Origin: an uncultured Campylobacter sp.
GTDB lineage: Bacteria; Campylobacterota; Campylobacteria; Campylobacterales; Campylobacteraceae
Direction of reading: 5' to 3'
DNA length: 64,000 nt
NCBI RefSeq assembly: GCF_947255105.1
Contig: NZ_CAMYFP010000008.1
Span: forward strand, 3,607 to 67,606
The notes below the pieces were generated by a model. The model had not been told where the DNA came from and ran no database searches. It saw only the letters and a program-made list of their open reading frames with translations. Position 1 is the first letter of the stretch, and each line of letters starts with the position of its first letter. A program made the translations under genes and the position numbers. Positions 34,313-43,123 of the stretch are shown piece by piece.

Positions 34313-34999
34313 TTAAGCTCTTTTTGTTGGATTGTAGTTAAGTGCTCTTGCCTCTTTGTTAAACTTATAAAGCGCCTTACGCTCTTTTTGACCGATTTTA
34401 TAACTGATGTATTGTAGATACCACCTTATCTCTTTGGGCACGATATCTCTACTAAGTGAGTAGTTTTTTAGGATATATTGTGGAATGTGGATCTTTTGTC
34501 TGTGGAAACTTTTTATTAGTTTTTTATAAAAAGAGCTGTTTTTTGTAGCACAAAATAGCCCAAAGACAAATGGCAATCCTGTCTTTTCGTGCCAAACCCT
34601 GCCCAAATCATAAAACTTTTCTTTGCCATCACTTAAATAAGCCTTAAGCGCTCTATCGCCGATGATAACTTCGCCCTCTAAACCCAAAATAGCGCTTAAC
34701 ATATTGGAACTTTTGGAAGCGGGGTCTAGCTTGGGTGGTGTGTTTTTCTTAACCAAAACGCTTATAACCTCTTTTTTGGCAACTATGCCCATGGGAAGTT
34801 TTTGGTATTTTTTGTGCCTGCTTTCTATGCTTGAGATAACCGCTGCATCGACTCTTAAGCTATAAAGCTCTCTGCAAAGAAAGCTAGGCACTCCCTTTTT
34901 AAACTCAATTGTCTTTTTGACATAGCTCGGAAGCGGATACCTTTTTAAAAACACATGAAAAGGTAGTAAATTTAGATAATCAATTTTTCCAAAAATCAA
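34313..34999 (-). CDS. mqnA: Chorismate dehydratase MqnA (futalosine pathway)
   Basis: A 228-aa protein for the first committed step of menaquinone synthesis from chorismate. The periplasmic-binding-protein-like fold is seen in the N-terminal GKIDYLNLLPFHVF, the diagnostic ISSIES segment (about 56-61) and EVIIGDRALKAYL. Its start overlaps the upp stop by four bases. mqnD is at 50.8 kb. The pathway is standard in Campylobacter, which relies on menaquinone for respiration, including formate oxidation. Confidence 0.88.
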   Translation of the reverse strand: MIFGKIDYLNLLPFHVFLKRYPLPSYVKKTIEFKKGVPSFLCRELYSLRVDAAVISSIESRHKKYQKLPMGIVAKKEVISVLVKKNTPPKLDPASKSSNMLSAILGLEGEVIIGDRALKAYLSDGKEKFYDLGRVWHEKTGLPFVFGLFCATKNSSFYKKLIKSFHRQKIHIPQYILKNYSLSRDIVPKEIRWYLQYISYKIGQKERKALYKFNKEARALNYNPTKRA

Positions 35000-35619
35000 G
35001 TATTAAACACCCTATCTCCAGCATCTCCAAGCCCTGGAACGATATAACCCTTTTCATTTAAGCCCTCATCAATAGCAGCTACATAAACTTCAACATCAGG
35101 ATAGATCTCGCTAAATCTCTTAAGTCCCTCAGGAGCGGCGATAATAGAGATAAATTTAATCTTTTCAACACCCTTTTCTTTTAGAAATTTAACTGCATCT
35201 ATCGCTGTGCCACCTGTTGCAAACATCGGATCTATGACAATGGTAATTCTATCTTTATAATCTTTTGGAAGTTTTGCATAGAAAAATTCTGCCTCTAAGC
35301 TTTTTTCATCTCTTTGAAAGCCCAAAAATCCAACACTTGCATCAGGAATAATCTTAAACACAGCATCGAGCATACCAAGAGCAGCTCGCAAAATCGGGCA
35401 AATCATAACCTTTGTCTTTAGCTTTTTACCCTTTGTTTTGCAAATAGGTGTTGTTATCTCAACATCTTTAAGCTCCAAATCGCTGCAAGCCTTAAATATC
35501 ATCAAGTAGCTAATCTCATCTATTAGCATCCTAAACTGAAAAGGATCGACACTTTTTTCCCGTAATAGCGAGAGTTTATGAGCTATTAGCGGGTGTGATA
35601 TCTCTTTGATATTTTGCAT
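34996..35619 (-). CDS. upp: Uracil phosphoribosyltransferase
   Basis: Salvages uracil to UMP with PRPP. The 207-aa protein starts at ATG 35619 (MQNIKEISHPLIAHKLSLLR), right after the malic enzyme stop; longer upstream readings would run through that gene. The PRPP loop is IDPMFATGGTAIDAV (about 128-142) and the uracil-binding end PGLGDAGDRVFNT is intact. Confidence 0.95.
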   Translation of the reverse strand: MQNIKEISHPLIAHKLSLLREKSVDPFQFRMLIDEISYLMIFKACSDLELKDVEITTPICKTKGKKLKTKVMICPILRAALGMLDAVFKIIPDASVGFLGFQRDEKSLEAEFFYAKLPKDYKDRITIVIDPMFATGGTAIDAVKFLKEKGVEKIKFISIIAAPEGLKRFSEIYPDVEVYVAAIDEGLNEKGYIVPGLGDAGDRVFNT

Positions 35620-35620
35620 T

Positions 35621-36889
35621 TTAGTTATAGGTGTGAGGCAATATCTCTTTTTTGAGATACTCTCTATACTCTTTGATATCAAAATCTCTAACTCTTGCAA
35701 CTCCATCATCAACTGCTGCTTTTGCAACTGCTGGCGCAACTTCTAGCAAAACTCTACTATCAAAAGGGTTTGGTATGATGTAGTCTTTGCCAAAGGCTAG
35801 TTTGTCATTGCCAACTAGCTTTTTAATCTCATCGCTTACTGGCTCTTTTGCAAGTTTTGCAAGTGATTTTGCCGCTGCCATTTTCATGTTTTCGGTTATC
35901 TTTTTGGCCTTTACATCAAGTGCACCTCTAAAGAGAAATGGAAAGCCCAAGACATTATTTACTTGGTTTGGATAGTCACTTCTGCCAGTTCCTACCATCG
36001 CATCATCTCTTACTTTATGGACCTCTTCAGGATAGATTTCTGGCACAGGGTTGGCCAGTGCAAATATAATAGGATTTGGCGCCATGGACTTTACCATCTC
36101 GCCCTTTAGCACGCCCGCTTTGCTAAGTCCCAAAAACATATCGGCTCCATTAATGGCATCTTTTAAAGTTCTAAGCTCTGTATCGATGGCAAACTCCGCC
36201 TTTTGCGCTGTTAAGTCTGTCCTTTTTGTGTGAATTACTCCCTTTGAGTCAAGCATAACTATATTTTTCGCACCAAGCGCTCTATACATCCTTGCGCAAG
36301 CGATCCCAGAGGCGCCACTTCCGCTTACTACAATCCTAATCTTATCAATTTTCTTTTTGGATATCTCAAGTGCGTTTATAAGTCCAGCAGTCGTAATCAT
36401 CGCTGTTCCATGCTGATCGTCATGCATAACAGGGATATCAACCAACTCTTGAAGCTTCTTTTCTATTGCAAAGCACTCAGGCGCTTTAATATCTTCTAAA
36501 TTTATGCCGCCAAATGTAGGCGCTATCGCTTTGCAGATCTCTACTATCTTATCGGGATCTTTCTCATCTATCTCAATATCAAAGCTATCAATATTTGCAA
36601 ATTTTTTAAATAAAACTGCTTTGCCCTCCATAACAGGTTTGCTAGCAAGCGCTCCAATGTTTCCAAGACCCAAAACTGCACTACCATTACTTATAACTGC
36701 AACTAAATTTGCTTTGTTTGTGTATTTGTAGGCTAATTCACTCTCTTTTTTAATAGCTTTGCAAGGCTCAGCAACTCCTGGACTATAAGCCATACTAAGC
36801 TCTTTTGAAGTGGTGCAAGGTTTTTTAACATCAATTGCTATCTTTCCACCTATGTGATACTCCAATGCCTCTTTGCTAAAATCTGACAT
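35621..36889 (-). CDS. NAD(P)-dependent malic enzyme
   Basis: A 422-aa oxidative decarboxylase of malate to pyruvate, the short form without the phosphotransacetylase tail. Motifs are the N-terminal AYSPGVAEPC, the metal site MHDDQHGTA and IVVSGSGASGIACARMYRAL for nucleotide binding. GRSDYPNQVNNVLGFPFLFRG also matches the family. The ribosome site AAGGAG lies in the end of gltX, and the genes overlap by 14 bases. The order gltX-malic enzyme-upp-mqnA is kept in C. jejuni. Confidence 0.92.
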   Translation of the reverse strand: MSDFSKEALEYHIGGKIAIDVKKPCTTSKELSMAYSPGVAEPCKAIKKESELAYKYTNKANLVAVISNGSAVLGLGNIGALASKPVMEGKAVLFKKFANIDSFDIEIDEKDPDKIVEICKAIAPTFGGINLEDIKAPECFAIEKKLQELVDIPVMHDDQHGTAMITTAGLINALEISKKKIDKIRIVVSGSGASGIACARMYRALGAKNIVMLDSKGVIHTKRTDLTAQKAEFAIDTELRTLKDAINGADMFLGLSKAGVLKGEMVKSMAPNPIIFALANPVPEIYPEEVHKVRDDAMVGTGRSDYPNQVNNVLGFPFLFRGALDVKAKKITENMKMAAAKSLAKLAKEPVSDEIKKLVGNDKLAFGKDYIIPNPFDSRVLLEVAPAVAKAAVDDGVARVRDFDIKEYREYLKKEILPHTYN

Positions 36890-38264
36890 TACTCTTCTCC
36901 TTGATCTGTTCTATTCTAAATTTAATCTCACTACTTCCCAAAATCTCAATCACATCAAAAATAGAGGGGCTAACAGCGCTTCCTGTTATGGCAACTCTTA
37001 AAGCTTGAGCGATATCTTTTAGTTTTAGACCTCTTTTATCTAAAAACTCTTTAGCCAACTCTTCTAACTCGGCTGCTTTCATATCTTTGGTTAAAATTTG
37101 ACTAAACTCACTAAGCAATTCTACGCTCTTTTCGTTAATAAACTTCTCATAGGCCTTTTTGTCATAACTCTCTGGTCTATTGAGTAACGATTTAATACTC
37201 TCACTCATCTCTAGTAAAGTCTTGCTTCTCTCTCTATAAGCTTGGATTATAAGCTCTTTTTTTGGATTGTTTTCCAAATTTAGACCAAAAAATTTAAGCT
37301 CTTCTATCATTCTTTTTACTGGCAGAGTCTTTATGTAGTGTTGATTTAGCCACTCTAGCTTACTTTGGTTGAAGGTACTTGAGGATTTGCCTATGTTTGA
37401 TGGATTGAAAATCTTTTTTAGCTCTTGCATGCTAAATATCTCATCATCGCCATGACTCCAACCAAGACGAACTAAGAAATTTAGCAATGCCTCGCTTAGA
37501 TAGCCCATGTTTCTATACTCCATAACATCGGTTGCGCCATGTCTTTTGGAGAGCTTTTGTCCATCGCTTCCATTTATCATCGCAACATGCCAAAAATGTG
37601 GTACCTTAAAGCCAAGAGCATCATATAAAACTATCTGTTTTGGAGTGTTGGAAAGGTGGTCGTCGCCTCTTATTACATCAGTTACGCCCATCAAAGCGTC
37701 ATCAATGACAACTGTAAGGTTATATGTAGGCGTTCCATCATCTCGTGCAATAATAAAATCATCAAGTATATCGCTAGCTTGAAACTTAATCTCGCCTTTT
37801 ATGCCATCATTAAAGGCTATCTCGCCACTAAGTGGGGATTTGATACGGATAACTGGCTTTCTGTCTTTTGGTGGTTCGCCCTTAAAATCCCTATATCTTC
37901 CATCATACATCGGACGTTTTTTCTCTGCAATTTGTCTGGCTCTAAGCTCATCAAGCTCCTCTTTGCTCATATAGCATTTATAAGCCTTACCCTCTTTTAC
38001 CAACTTATCTATATAGCTTTTATAAAGATCAAACCTACTACTTTGATAGACAATCTCACCATCATACTCAAGTCCGCACCACTCAAAGGCCTCTACTATG
38101 GCTTTGGCAGCCTCTTTGGAGTTTCTTTTTAAGTCAGTATCTTCTATGCGTAACAAAAATTTACCACCATTTGCCCTTGCATAAAGATAGTTATAAAGTG
38201 CTGTCCTAAGCCCGCCAATATGAAGATATCCTGTAGGCGAAGGTGCAAAACGGGTAACTATCAT
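36876..38264 (-). CDS. gltX: Glutamate--tRNA ligase
   Basis: A class I aminoacyl-tRNA synthetase of 462 aa. The HIGH-type signature is TGYLHIGG (about 12-19), and the KMSKS-type loop is GQKLSKRHGA near 240. GDDHLSNTPKQIVLYDALG and the helical anticodon-binding part follow. Campylobacter usually has two gltX genes with different tRNA preferences; which this is cannot be settled from motifs, but its neighbours match the second copy (Cj1288c). Confidence 0.92.
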   Translation of the reverse strand: MIVTRFAPSPTGYLHIGGLRTALYNYLYARANGGKFLLRIEDTDLKRNSKEAAKAIVEAFEWCGLEYDGEIVYQSSRFDLYKSYIDKLVKEGKAYKCYMSKEELDELRARQIAEKKRPMYDGRYRDFKGEPPKDRKPVIRIKSPLSGEIAFNDGIKGEIKFQASDILDDFIIARDDGTPTYNLTVVIDDALMGVTDVIRGDDHLSNTPKQIVLYDALGFKVPHFWHVAMINGSDGQKLSKRHGATDVMEYRNMGYLSEALLNFLVRLGWSHGDDEIFSMQELKKIFNPSNIGKSSSTFNQSKLEWLNQHYIKTLPVKRMIEELKFFGLNLENNPKKELIIQAYRERSKTLLEMSESIKSLLNRPESYDKKAYEKFINEKSVELLSEFSQILTKDMKAAELEELAKEFLDKRGLKLKDIAQALRVAITGSAVSPSIFDVIEILGSSEIKFRIEQIKEKSNVRF

Positions 38265-38298
38265 CTCAATCCTTTTATCAATCTATTTAATCAAAAAA

Positions 38299-38307
38299 TG
38301 TTATAAT
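38299..38307 (+). promoter_or_regulatory. Extended -10 promoter of the SurA-like gene
   Basis: TGT plus TATAAT, 33 bases upstream of the ATG at 38340, in the divergent gap to gltX. Confidence 0.5.
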
Positions 38308-38339
38308 CGTCCATTATATCACAAAATTAAAGGTCTATT

Positions 38340-39179
38340 ATGAAAAAAACTCTTATTTTAACTGCCCTGTTACTTTCTTTTTCTAGCCTAAATGCAAAGG
38401 TTATCAACAGAGTAGTTGCGCTTGTAAATAACCAGCCAATAACAGAATATGAGATAAAACAACTAACAAAAAGAGGCCTAAACAGAGGCGATGCGATCAA
38501 TATTTTGATAGATCAAAAACTGCTTGATTCACAGATAAAGAGGCTAAATATAATTGTAACTCCATATGAGATAGACTATAGAATTGCACAAATAAAAAGA
38601 CAAAACAAAATAAACGACGCACAATTTCAAGCAGAGCTAATAAGACAGAAAATAAGCATGGAGCAACTAAGAGATCAAATAGAGGATGACCTTAAGAAAG
38701 AAAAGCTTTACGGAGCGTTATTTGCAGAGCTAAATAGCCAAATTTCAGATGAGAAAATTAGAGCTTTTTATGAGCAAAATATCGACCTTTTTTCAAGCTA
38801 TAAGACAATCTCTGTCTCTAGATTTTTTGCGGCAACAAAAGAGGAGTTAGAAAATTTAATAAAAACTGGCAAAAAGGGACCTGAAGTTGTTGAAAGAGAT
38901 TTGGAGCTTGCAACAAATGAGTTAGATCCGCAAACTGCCGCTCTTTTTGGAAGTATCCCAAATGGCAAATTTACAGATATCATTCCTAGTTTAAGTACCT
39001 ATTTTGAGGTGATTCGCATCAATCACAAAAGTGGTTTAGTAAAAAGACCATTCAAAGAGGTTAAAGAAGAGGTTGGGCATCTCTATATGCAAGAGTTAAG
39101 AAAGATAAAGAGCAATGAGTATTTTGAGACGCTCCGCTCAAAAGCAGTTGTTAAATTTGTAGATAGAAAAACACTCTAA
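38340..39179 (+). CDS. SurA-like periplasmic chaperone/peptidyl-prolyl isomerase
   Basis: A 279-aa protein with a signal peptide (1-19, ending SSLNA). A SurA-type N-terminal chaperone domain follows (VVALVNNQPITEYEIKQL), then a parvulin-like isomerase region (about 150-245), with ELDPQTAALFGSIPNGKF. It corresponds by position and type to Cj1289 of C. jejuni, a described SurA-like folding factor for outer-membrane proteins. Its 3' flank holds the 14-bp tandem repeat. Confidence 0.85.
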   Translation: MKKTLILTALLLSFSSLNAKVINRVVALVNNQPITEYEIKQLTKRGLNRGDAINILIDQKLLDSQIKRLNIIVTPYEIDYRIAQIKRQNKINDAQFQAELIRQKISMEQLRDQIEDDLKKEKLYGALFAELNSQISDEKIRAFYEQNIDLFSSYKTISVSRFFAATKEELENLIKTGKKGPEVVERDLELATNELDPQTAALFGSIPNGKFTDIIPSLSTYFEVIRINHKSGLVKRPFKEVKEEVGHLYMQELRKIKSNEYFETLRSKAVVKFVDRKTL

Positions 39180-39296
39180 ATTTAAGATTTCAAATTTAGG
39201 CTCCAAATTTAAGACTGCAAATTTAAAATACCAAATTTATACTTCAAATTTAAGAGTTCAAATTTAAGAGTTCAAATTTAAGAGTTCAAATTTAAA
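39176..39296. repeat. 14-bp tandem repeat array (AAATTTAAGAGTTC-type)
   Basis: About eight to nine consecutive units with 14-bp period, each centred on CAAATTTA. The last units around 39246-39288 are identical (TCAAATTTAAGAGT), and the earlier ones differ only in the four bases after AAATTTA. It sits in the convergent gap between the SurA-like gene and accC, right before a terminator hairpin. The array overlaps the last codon of the SurA-like gene. Confidence 0.85.
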
Positions 39297-39297
39297 G

Positions 39298-39320
39298 CTC
39301 CAAAGGACAAGCCTTTGGAG
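39298..39320. terminator. Bidirectional terminator between the SurA-like gene and accC
   Basis: A perfect 9-bp stem (39298-39306 with 39312-39320) with a 5-base loop, located between two convergent genes and followed by TCTCTTT on the plus strand. Confidence 0.75.
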
Positions 39321-39325
39321 TCTCT

Positions 39326-40657
39326 TTAGTGTCTAGCTAAGTAGTTAGTATCGAAGTTATTTTCCAAAAAGTCTTCATTTTCCATCATATTGCGGTGGAA
39401 ATTTCTAGTAGTTTTAATGCCTTGAACTATAAGCTCATCAAGCGCTACTCTCATCTTAGCAATGGCTCTTTGGCGGTTATCGTCATAAACTATAAGTTTG
39501 CCTATCATACTGTCATAAAATGACGGCACAGTATAGCCCTCATAGACATGGCTATCCATTCTTACATTTCTGCCACCTGGTGCTACATATTTTGTGATTT
39601 TACCTGGACTTGGCATAAATGTTTTTGAGTCCTCTGCAGTTATTCTGCACTCAATAGCATGACCTTTAAGTTTTATCTCATCTTGGCTAGGAAGTTTTTC
39701 GCCTTGCGCTATCCTTATCATCCACTCGACCATATCAAGACCACTTACCATCTCGCTTATAGTATGCTCTACTTGAAGTCTAGTATTCATCTCAATAAAA
39801 TAGAAATTTAGATCTTTATCTACCAAAAACTCAAATGTTCCAGCTCCCACATAGCCAACTGCCTTTGTAGCCTTGATGGCTGTTTGGTGAAGTCTCTCTC
39901 TAGTATCTTCGTCTAAAATGATAGCTGGAGTCTCTTCGATGAGCTTTTGATGGCGACGCTGTAAAGAGCAATCTCTCTCGCCCATATGAACTACATTTCC
40001 ATGCTCATCAGCCAAAATTTGAACCTCAACATGTCTTGGACAGAGTATATATTTTTCCATATACATTGTGCCATCGCCAAATGCCGTAAGCGCCTCACTC
40101 TCAGCCGCCCAAAATGCCTTTTCTATCTCATCTTCTTTATTTACGACACGCATGCCGCGGCCTCCGCCTCCCGCTGCTGCCTTTAAGATGATTGGATAGC
40201 CCATCTCTTTGGCTAAGTTTTTTGCCTCATCAACACTTTTTACAGCGCCATCACTTCCTGGAACAGTTGGAATCCCTGCTCTTTTCATAAGACTTTTTGC
40301 CTTGCTTTTATCGCTCATCAAAGCCATTGCCTCAACACCAGGACCTATAAATTTGATATTTTCTTTCTCGCAAATTTCAACGAAGTTTTGATTTTCACTC
40401 AAAAAACCATATCCTGGAAAAATAGCGTCGCACTCGCTAATTTGTGCTGCTGAGATGATAGCTGGAATATTTAGATAGCTGTCACTACTTTTTGCTCCAC
40501 CTATGCAAATAGATGCATCCGCATATCGTAGATAGAGTGCGTCACTATCGGCAGTTGAATGGACAACAACCGCCTCTTTTCCCATCTCTTGTATAGTTCG
40601 CAAAGCACGAAGCGCAATCTCGCCACGATTTGCTATAAGAATTCTTTTTATCTCCAT
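39326..40657 (-). CDS. accC: Biotin carboxylase subunit of acetyl-CoA carboxylase
   Basis: A 443-aa ATP-grasp enzyme that carboxylates biotin on AccB for fatty acid synthesis. Landmarks are RILIANRGEIALRALR at the N-terminus, the ATP-grasp glycine loop KAAAGGGGRGMRVV, ERDCSLQRRHQKLIEE and EMNTRLQVEHTISEM. It starts on the last base of the accB stop, so it is translationally coupled. The same pair lies between the SurA-like gene and dcd in C. jejuni. Confidence 0.95.
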   Translation of the reverse strand: MEIKRILIANRGEIALRALRTIQEMGKEAVVVHSTADSDALYLRYADASICIGGAKSSDSYLNIPAIISAAQISECDAIFPGYGFLSENQNFVEICEKENIKFIGPGVEAMALMSDKSKAKSLMKRAGIPTVPGSDGAVKSVDEAKNLAKEMGYPIILKAAAGGGGRGMRVVNKEDEIEKAFWAAESEALTAFGDGTMYMEKYILCPRHVEVQILADEHGNVVHMGERDCSLQRRHQKLIEETPAIILDEDTRERLHQTAIKATKAVGYVGAGTFEFLVDKDLNFYFIEMNTRLQVEHTISEMVSGLDMVEWMIRIAQGEKLPSQDEIKLKGHAIECRITAEDSKTFMPSPGKITKYVAPGGRNVRMDSHVYEGYTVPSFYDSMIGKLIVYDDNRQRAIAKMRVALDELIVQGIKTTRNFHRNMMENEDFLENNFDTNYLARH

Positions 40658-41109
40658 TAGAGCTTCTCCACTCCAAATAGTCCCATGCCAAACTCAACAG
40701 GTTGTCCATCTTCTACCAAGCTCTCTACTATCTTGCAGTCAAACTCAGCCTCTATCTCATTCATTATCTTCATCGCCTCAATAATACCTACAATATCGCC
40801 CTTTTTAACCTTGTCGCCAACCTTTACAAATGGAGCCTCTCCTGGTGCTGGCGCTACATAAAATGTTCCAACCATAGGCGACTTTATACTCTCTTTGCTT
40901 TTATTTGAGGCATCTCTTGTTACAATCTCTACAGTTTGAGTTTGAGGTTGTGGTGCTGGTTGAGTTTGAACTGATGGACACTTTTTAGGCAAAGAGCTCT
41001 CTATCTCTTTTTCAAGCTCAATTTGAAAATCACCCTCTCTTATCTTCATTCTTGCAATGCCAATCTCTTCAAAGAACTGCATAAGTTCCTTTATCTCTTC
41101 TTTTTTCAT
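40657..41109 (-). CDS. accB: Biotin carboxyl carrier protein of acetyl-CoA carboxylase
   Basis: A 150-aa protein. The C-terminal biotinyl domain has EAMKIMNEIE with the biotinylated Lys at about 114, and a Pro/Gln-rich linker (QTQPAPQPQTQ) separates it from the N-terminal helix. Operon with accC. Confidence 0.95.
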   Translation of the reverse strand: MKKEEIKELMQFFEEIGIARMKIREGDFQIELEKEIESSLPKKCPSVQTQPAPQPQTQTVEIVTRDASNKSKESIKSPMVGTFYVAPAPGEAPFVKVGDKVKKGDIVGIIEAMKIMNEIEAEFDCKIVESLVEDGQPVEFGMGLFGVEKL

Positions 41110-41236
41110 AAGTTCTCTCCCAATATGATTTAAATAGGCTATTCTATCTAAAAAGAATATAAAATTTAATTAATTTAGCAATTCAAATTTGGCTATAGGA
41201 TAAATTTGGCTTGGATAGTTTGAAATTTAGGGATAG

Positions 41237-41258
41237 AGAGTGGCAAAAGTGCCACTCT
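41237..41258 (-). terminator. Hairpin after ansB
   Basis: A 9-bp inverted repeat (41237-41245 with 41250-41258), 4-base loop, a few bases beyond the ansB stop. The downstream minus-strand sequence is not strongly T-rich, so the strength is uncertain. Confidence 0.5.
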
Positions 41259-41265
41259 TTTGGGG

Positions 41266-42312
41266 TTAGTGAGTTCGGAAATATTTTTGAATTTTAGCTG
41301 GCTCACTAGTTCTAGTTAATGCAACCATTAAAAGAACTCTAGCTTTTTGTGGATTTAGGTTGTCTGCTGTAACAAAGCCATATTTAGCGTCATCTACTTC
41401 AGCACCAACGCTTGTTGAACCAGAACCAACTCTTGAACTTCTTACTACAACAACGCCCTCTTTAGCTGCTTTTGCAAGTGCCTCTTCTACTGAAGGATAA
41501 GGATTGCCGTTACCCATTCCTGCCAAAACTATACCTTTGGCACCATTTGCAACTGCACTCTCAACAAAATCAGCACTATCGTTGCTATGTGCATAGATAA
41601 TATCTACTCTTGGAAGTGAGCTAATATTTCTTATGTTAAAGTCTGAATTTACAGTGTGTTTTTTAGTAGGTGCTAAGTAGTAATTTACAATTCCATAATT
41701 TACAGTTCCGATGTTACCTGTATTTGGTGATGCAAAGGTCTCAACCGCTGTTGTTATAGTCTTGGTAACCTCTCTTGCTGCATGAATTTTATCATTCATA
41801 ACAATCAAAACTCCCTTGCCAACACTCTCTTTGTTCATTGCAACATTGACAGCATTGTAGATATTTAGCGGTCCATCAGCACTTAGTGAAGTTCCTGAGC
41901 GCATTGCACCAACCAAAACTATAGGTTTTTTCTGCTTTACAACTAAATTTAGAAAATAGGCAGTTGATTCCATTGTGTCGGTTCCGTGAGTTATGACAAC
42001 TCCATCAACGCTATTTTTTGACAAAAGCTCATTTACTCTTTTTGCAAGAGTTAGCCAAACTTCGTTATTCATAGCTTGTGAGCCGATATTTGAAATTTGC
42101 TCGCCTTTGATAGTAGCAATCTCGTTGATTTGTGGCACTGCTGCTATTAGCTTATCAACAGTAACTGTTCCTGAAGTATAACTTCCACTAAGGGCGCTAT
42201 CGCCACTTCCTGCGATGGTTCCACCAGTTGCTAAGACATAAATTGTTGGTTTTGCAAAAGCTCCACTTACCAAAAAAACAGCAACTAAAGCCAAGGTTTT
42301 AAAAAGTTTCAT
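41266..42312 (-). CDS. ansB: Periplasmic L-asparaginase (type II)
   Basis: A 348-aa enzyme with a Sec signal peptide (1-20, ending SGAFA), so it acts in the periplasm and hydrolyses asparagine (and some glutamine) to aspartate and ammonia. The catalytic threonine lies in LATGGTIAGS (about T32), and the second triad is in VITHGTDTMEST (about 110). The Tyr loop is SYTSGTV and the substrate segment GAMRSGTSLSADGP. Aspartate released can feed fumarate respiration. Confidence 0.94.
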   Translation of the reverse strand: MKLFKTLALVAVFLVSGAFAKPTIYVLATGGTIAGSGDSALSGSYTSGTVTVDKLIAAVPQINEIATIKGEQISNIGSQAMNNEVWLTLAKRVNELLSKNSVDGVVITHGTDTMESTAYFLNLVVKQKKPIVLVGAMRSGTSLSADGPLNIYNAVNVAMNKESVGKGVLIVMNDKIHAAREVTKTITTAVETFASPNTGNIGTVNYGIVNYYLAPTKKHTVNSDFNIRNISSLPRVDIIYAHSNDSADFVESAVANGAKGIVLAGMGNGNPYPSVEEALAKAAKEGVVVVRSSRVGSGSTSVGAEVDDAKYGFVTADNLNPQKARVLLMVALTRTSEPAKIQKYFRTH

Positions 42313-42527
42313 CTTTTCCTCCCTTTAAATTTGATAAAACAAGGTCATCTTTTGACCACCTCAATCTCACGAAAAACGCAACTATTTTAGCAAAAAACTC
42401 TCTGTTTGTAGCTTAATAATTTATTTTCAAATAGCTGGCTTTTATAAATTTAAAAGGTTAAATTTATGTCATTTTTCAAAGCTATTAGAGTTAAAAATAG
42501 CTTCAAAGATAATAGAAGCTTAATTTT

Positions 42528-42536
42528 TGATATAAT
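42528..42536 (+). promoter_or_regulatory. Extended -10 promoter of dcd
   Basis: TGA followed by TATAAT, about 21 bases before the dcd ATG, with an AAAAGGA ribosome site between. Confidence 0.5.
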
Positions 42537-42556
42537 TTAGCCCAAAAAGGAAAACC

Positions 42557-43117
42557 ATGGGACTAAAAAGCGATAAATGGATAAGAGAACAGAGCCTAAA
42601 AAACAAGATGATTGATCCATTTTGTGAGAAAAATATAGGTGTTGGCGTTGTTAGTTATGGACTTAGTAGCTATGGATATGATATAAGAGTGGCTGATGAG
42701 TTTAAGATTTTTACAAATGTCGGCGGAACGGTAGTTGATCCAAAAAACTTTGATGAGAAAAATGTAGTTGATTTTAAGGGCAATATCTGCATAGTGCCTC
42801 CAAATTCATTTGCTCTTGCAAGAACTGTGGAATACTTCAATATGCCGCGAAACACTCTTGCTATCTGCCTTGGAAAAAGCACCTATGCAAGATGTGGAAT
42901 TATAGTAAATGTTACTCCATTTGAGCCAGGATTTAGAGGCTATATCACGATAGAGATCTCAAACACCACTCCACTTCCTGCCAAAATTTATGCAAATGAA
43001 GGAATTGCTCAAGTGCTATTTTTAGAAGGTGATGAGCCATGCGAAGTCTGCTACAGCGACAAAAAAGGCAAATATCAAGATCAACAAGGCATAACTCTGC
43101 CTAGAATTTTAAAGTAA
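42557..43117 (+). CDS. dcd: dCTP deaminase
   Basis: A 186-aa trimeric enzyme that deaminates dCTP to dUTP for thymidylate synthesis. Family motifs are SYGYDIRVADEFKIF, the catalytic GKSTYARCGI with following TPFEPGFRGYITIEI (active-site Glu), and a C-terminal KYQDQQGITLP. It starts a plus-strand run with topA and the next three genes. Confidence 0.95.
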   Translation: MGLKSDKWIREQSLKNKMIDPFCEKNIGVGVVSYGLSSYGYDIRVADEFKIFTNVGGTVVDPKNFDEKNVVDFKGNICIVPPNSFALARTVEYFNMPRNTLAICLGKSTYARCGIIVNVTPFEPGFRGYITIEISNTTPLPAKIYANEGIAQVLFLEGDEPCEVCYSDKKGKYQDQQGITLPRILK

Positions 43118-43123
43118 GGAGCA

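Noticed and set aside
39176..39296. Short regularly spaced repeats as a CRISPR array
   Set aside because: Period is 14 bp with no spacer-sized unique segments and no cas genes.
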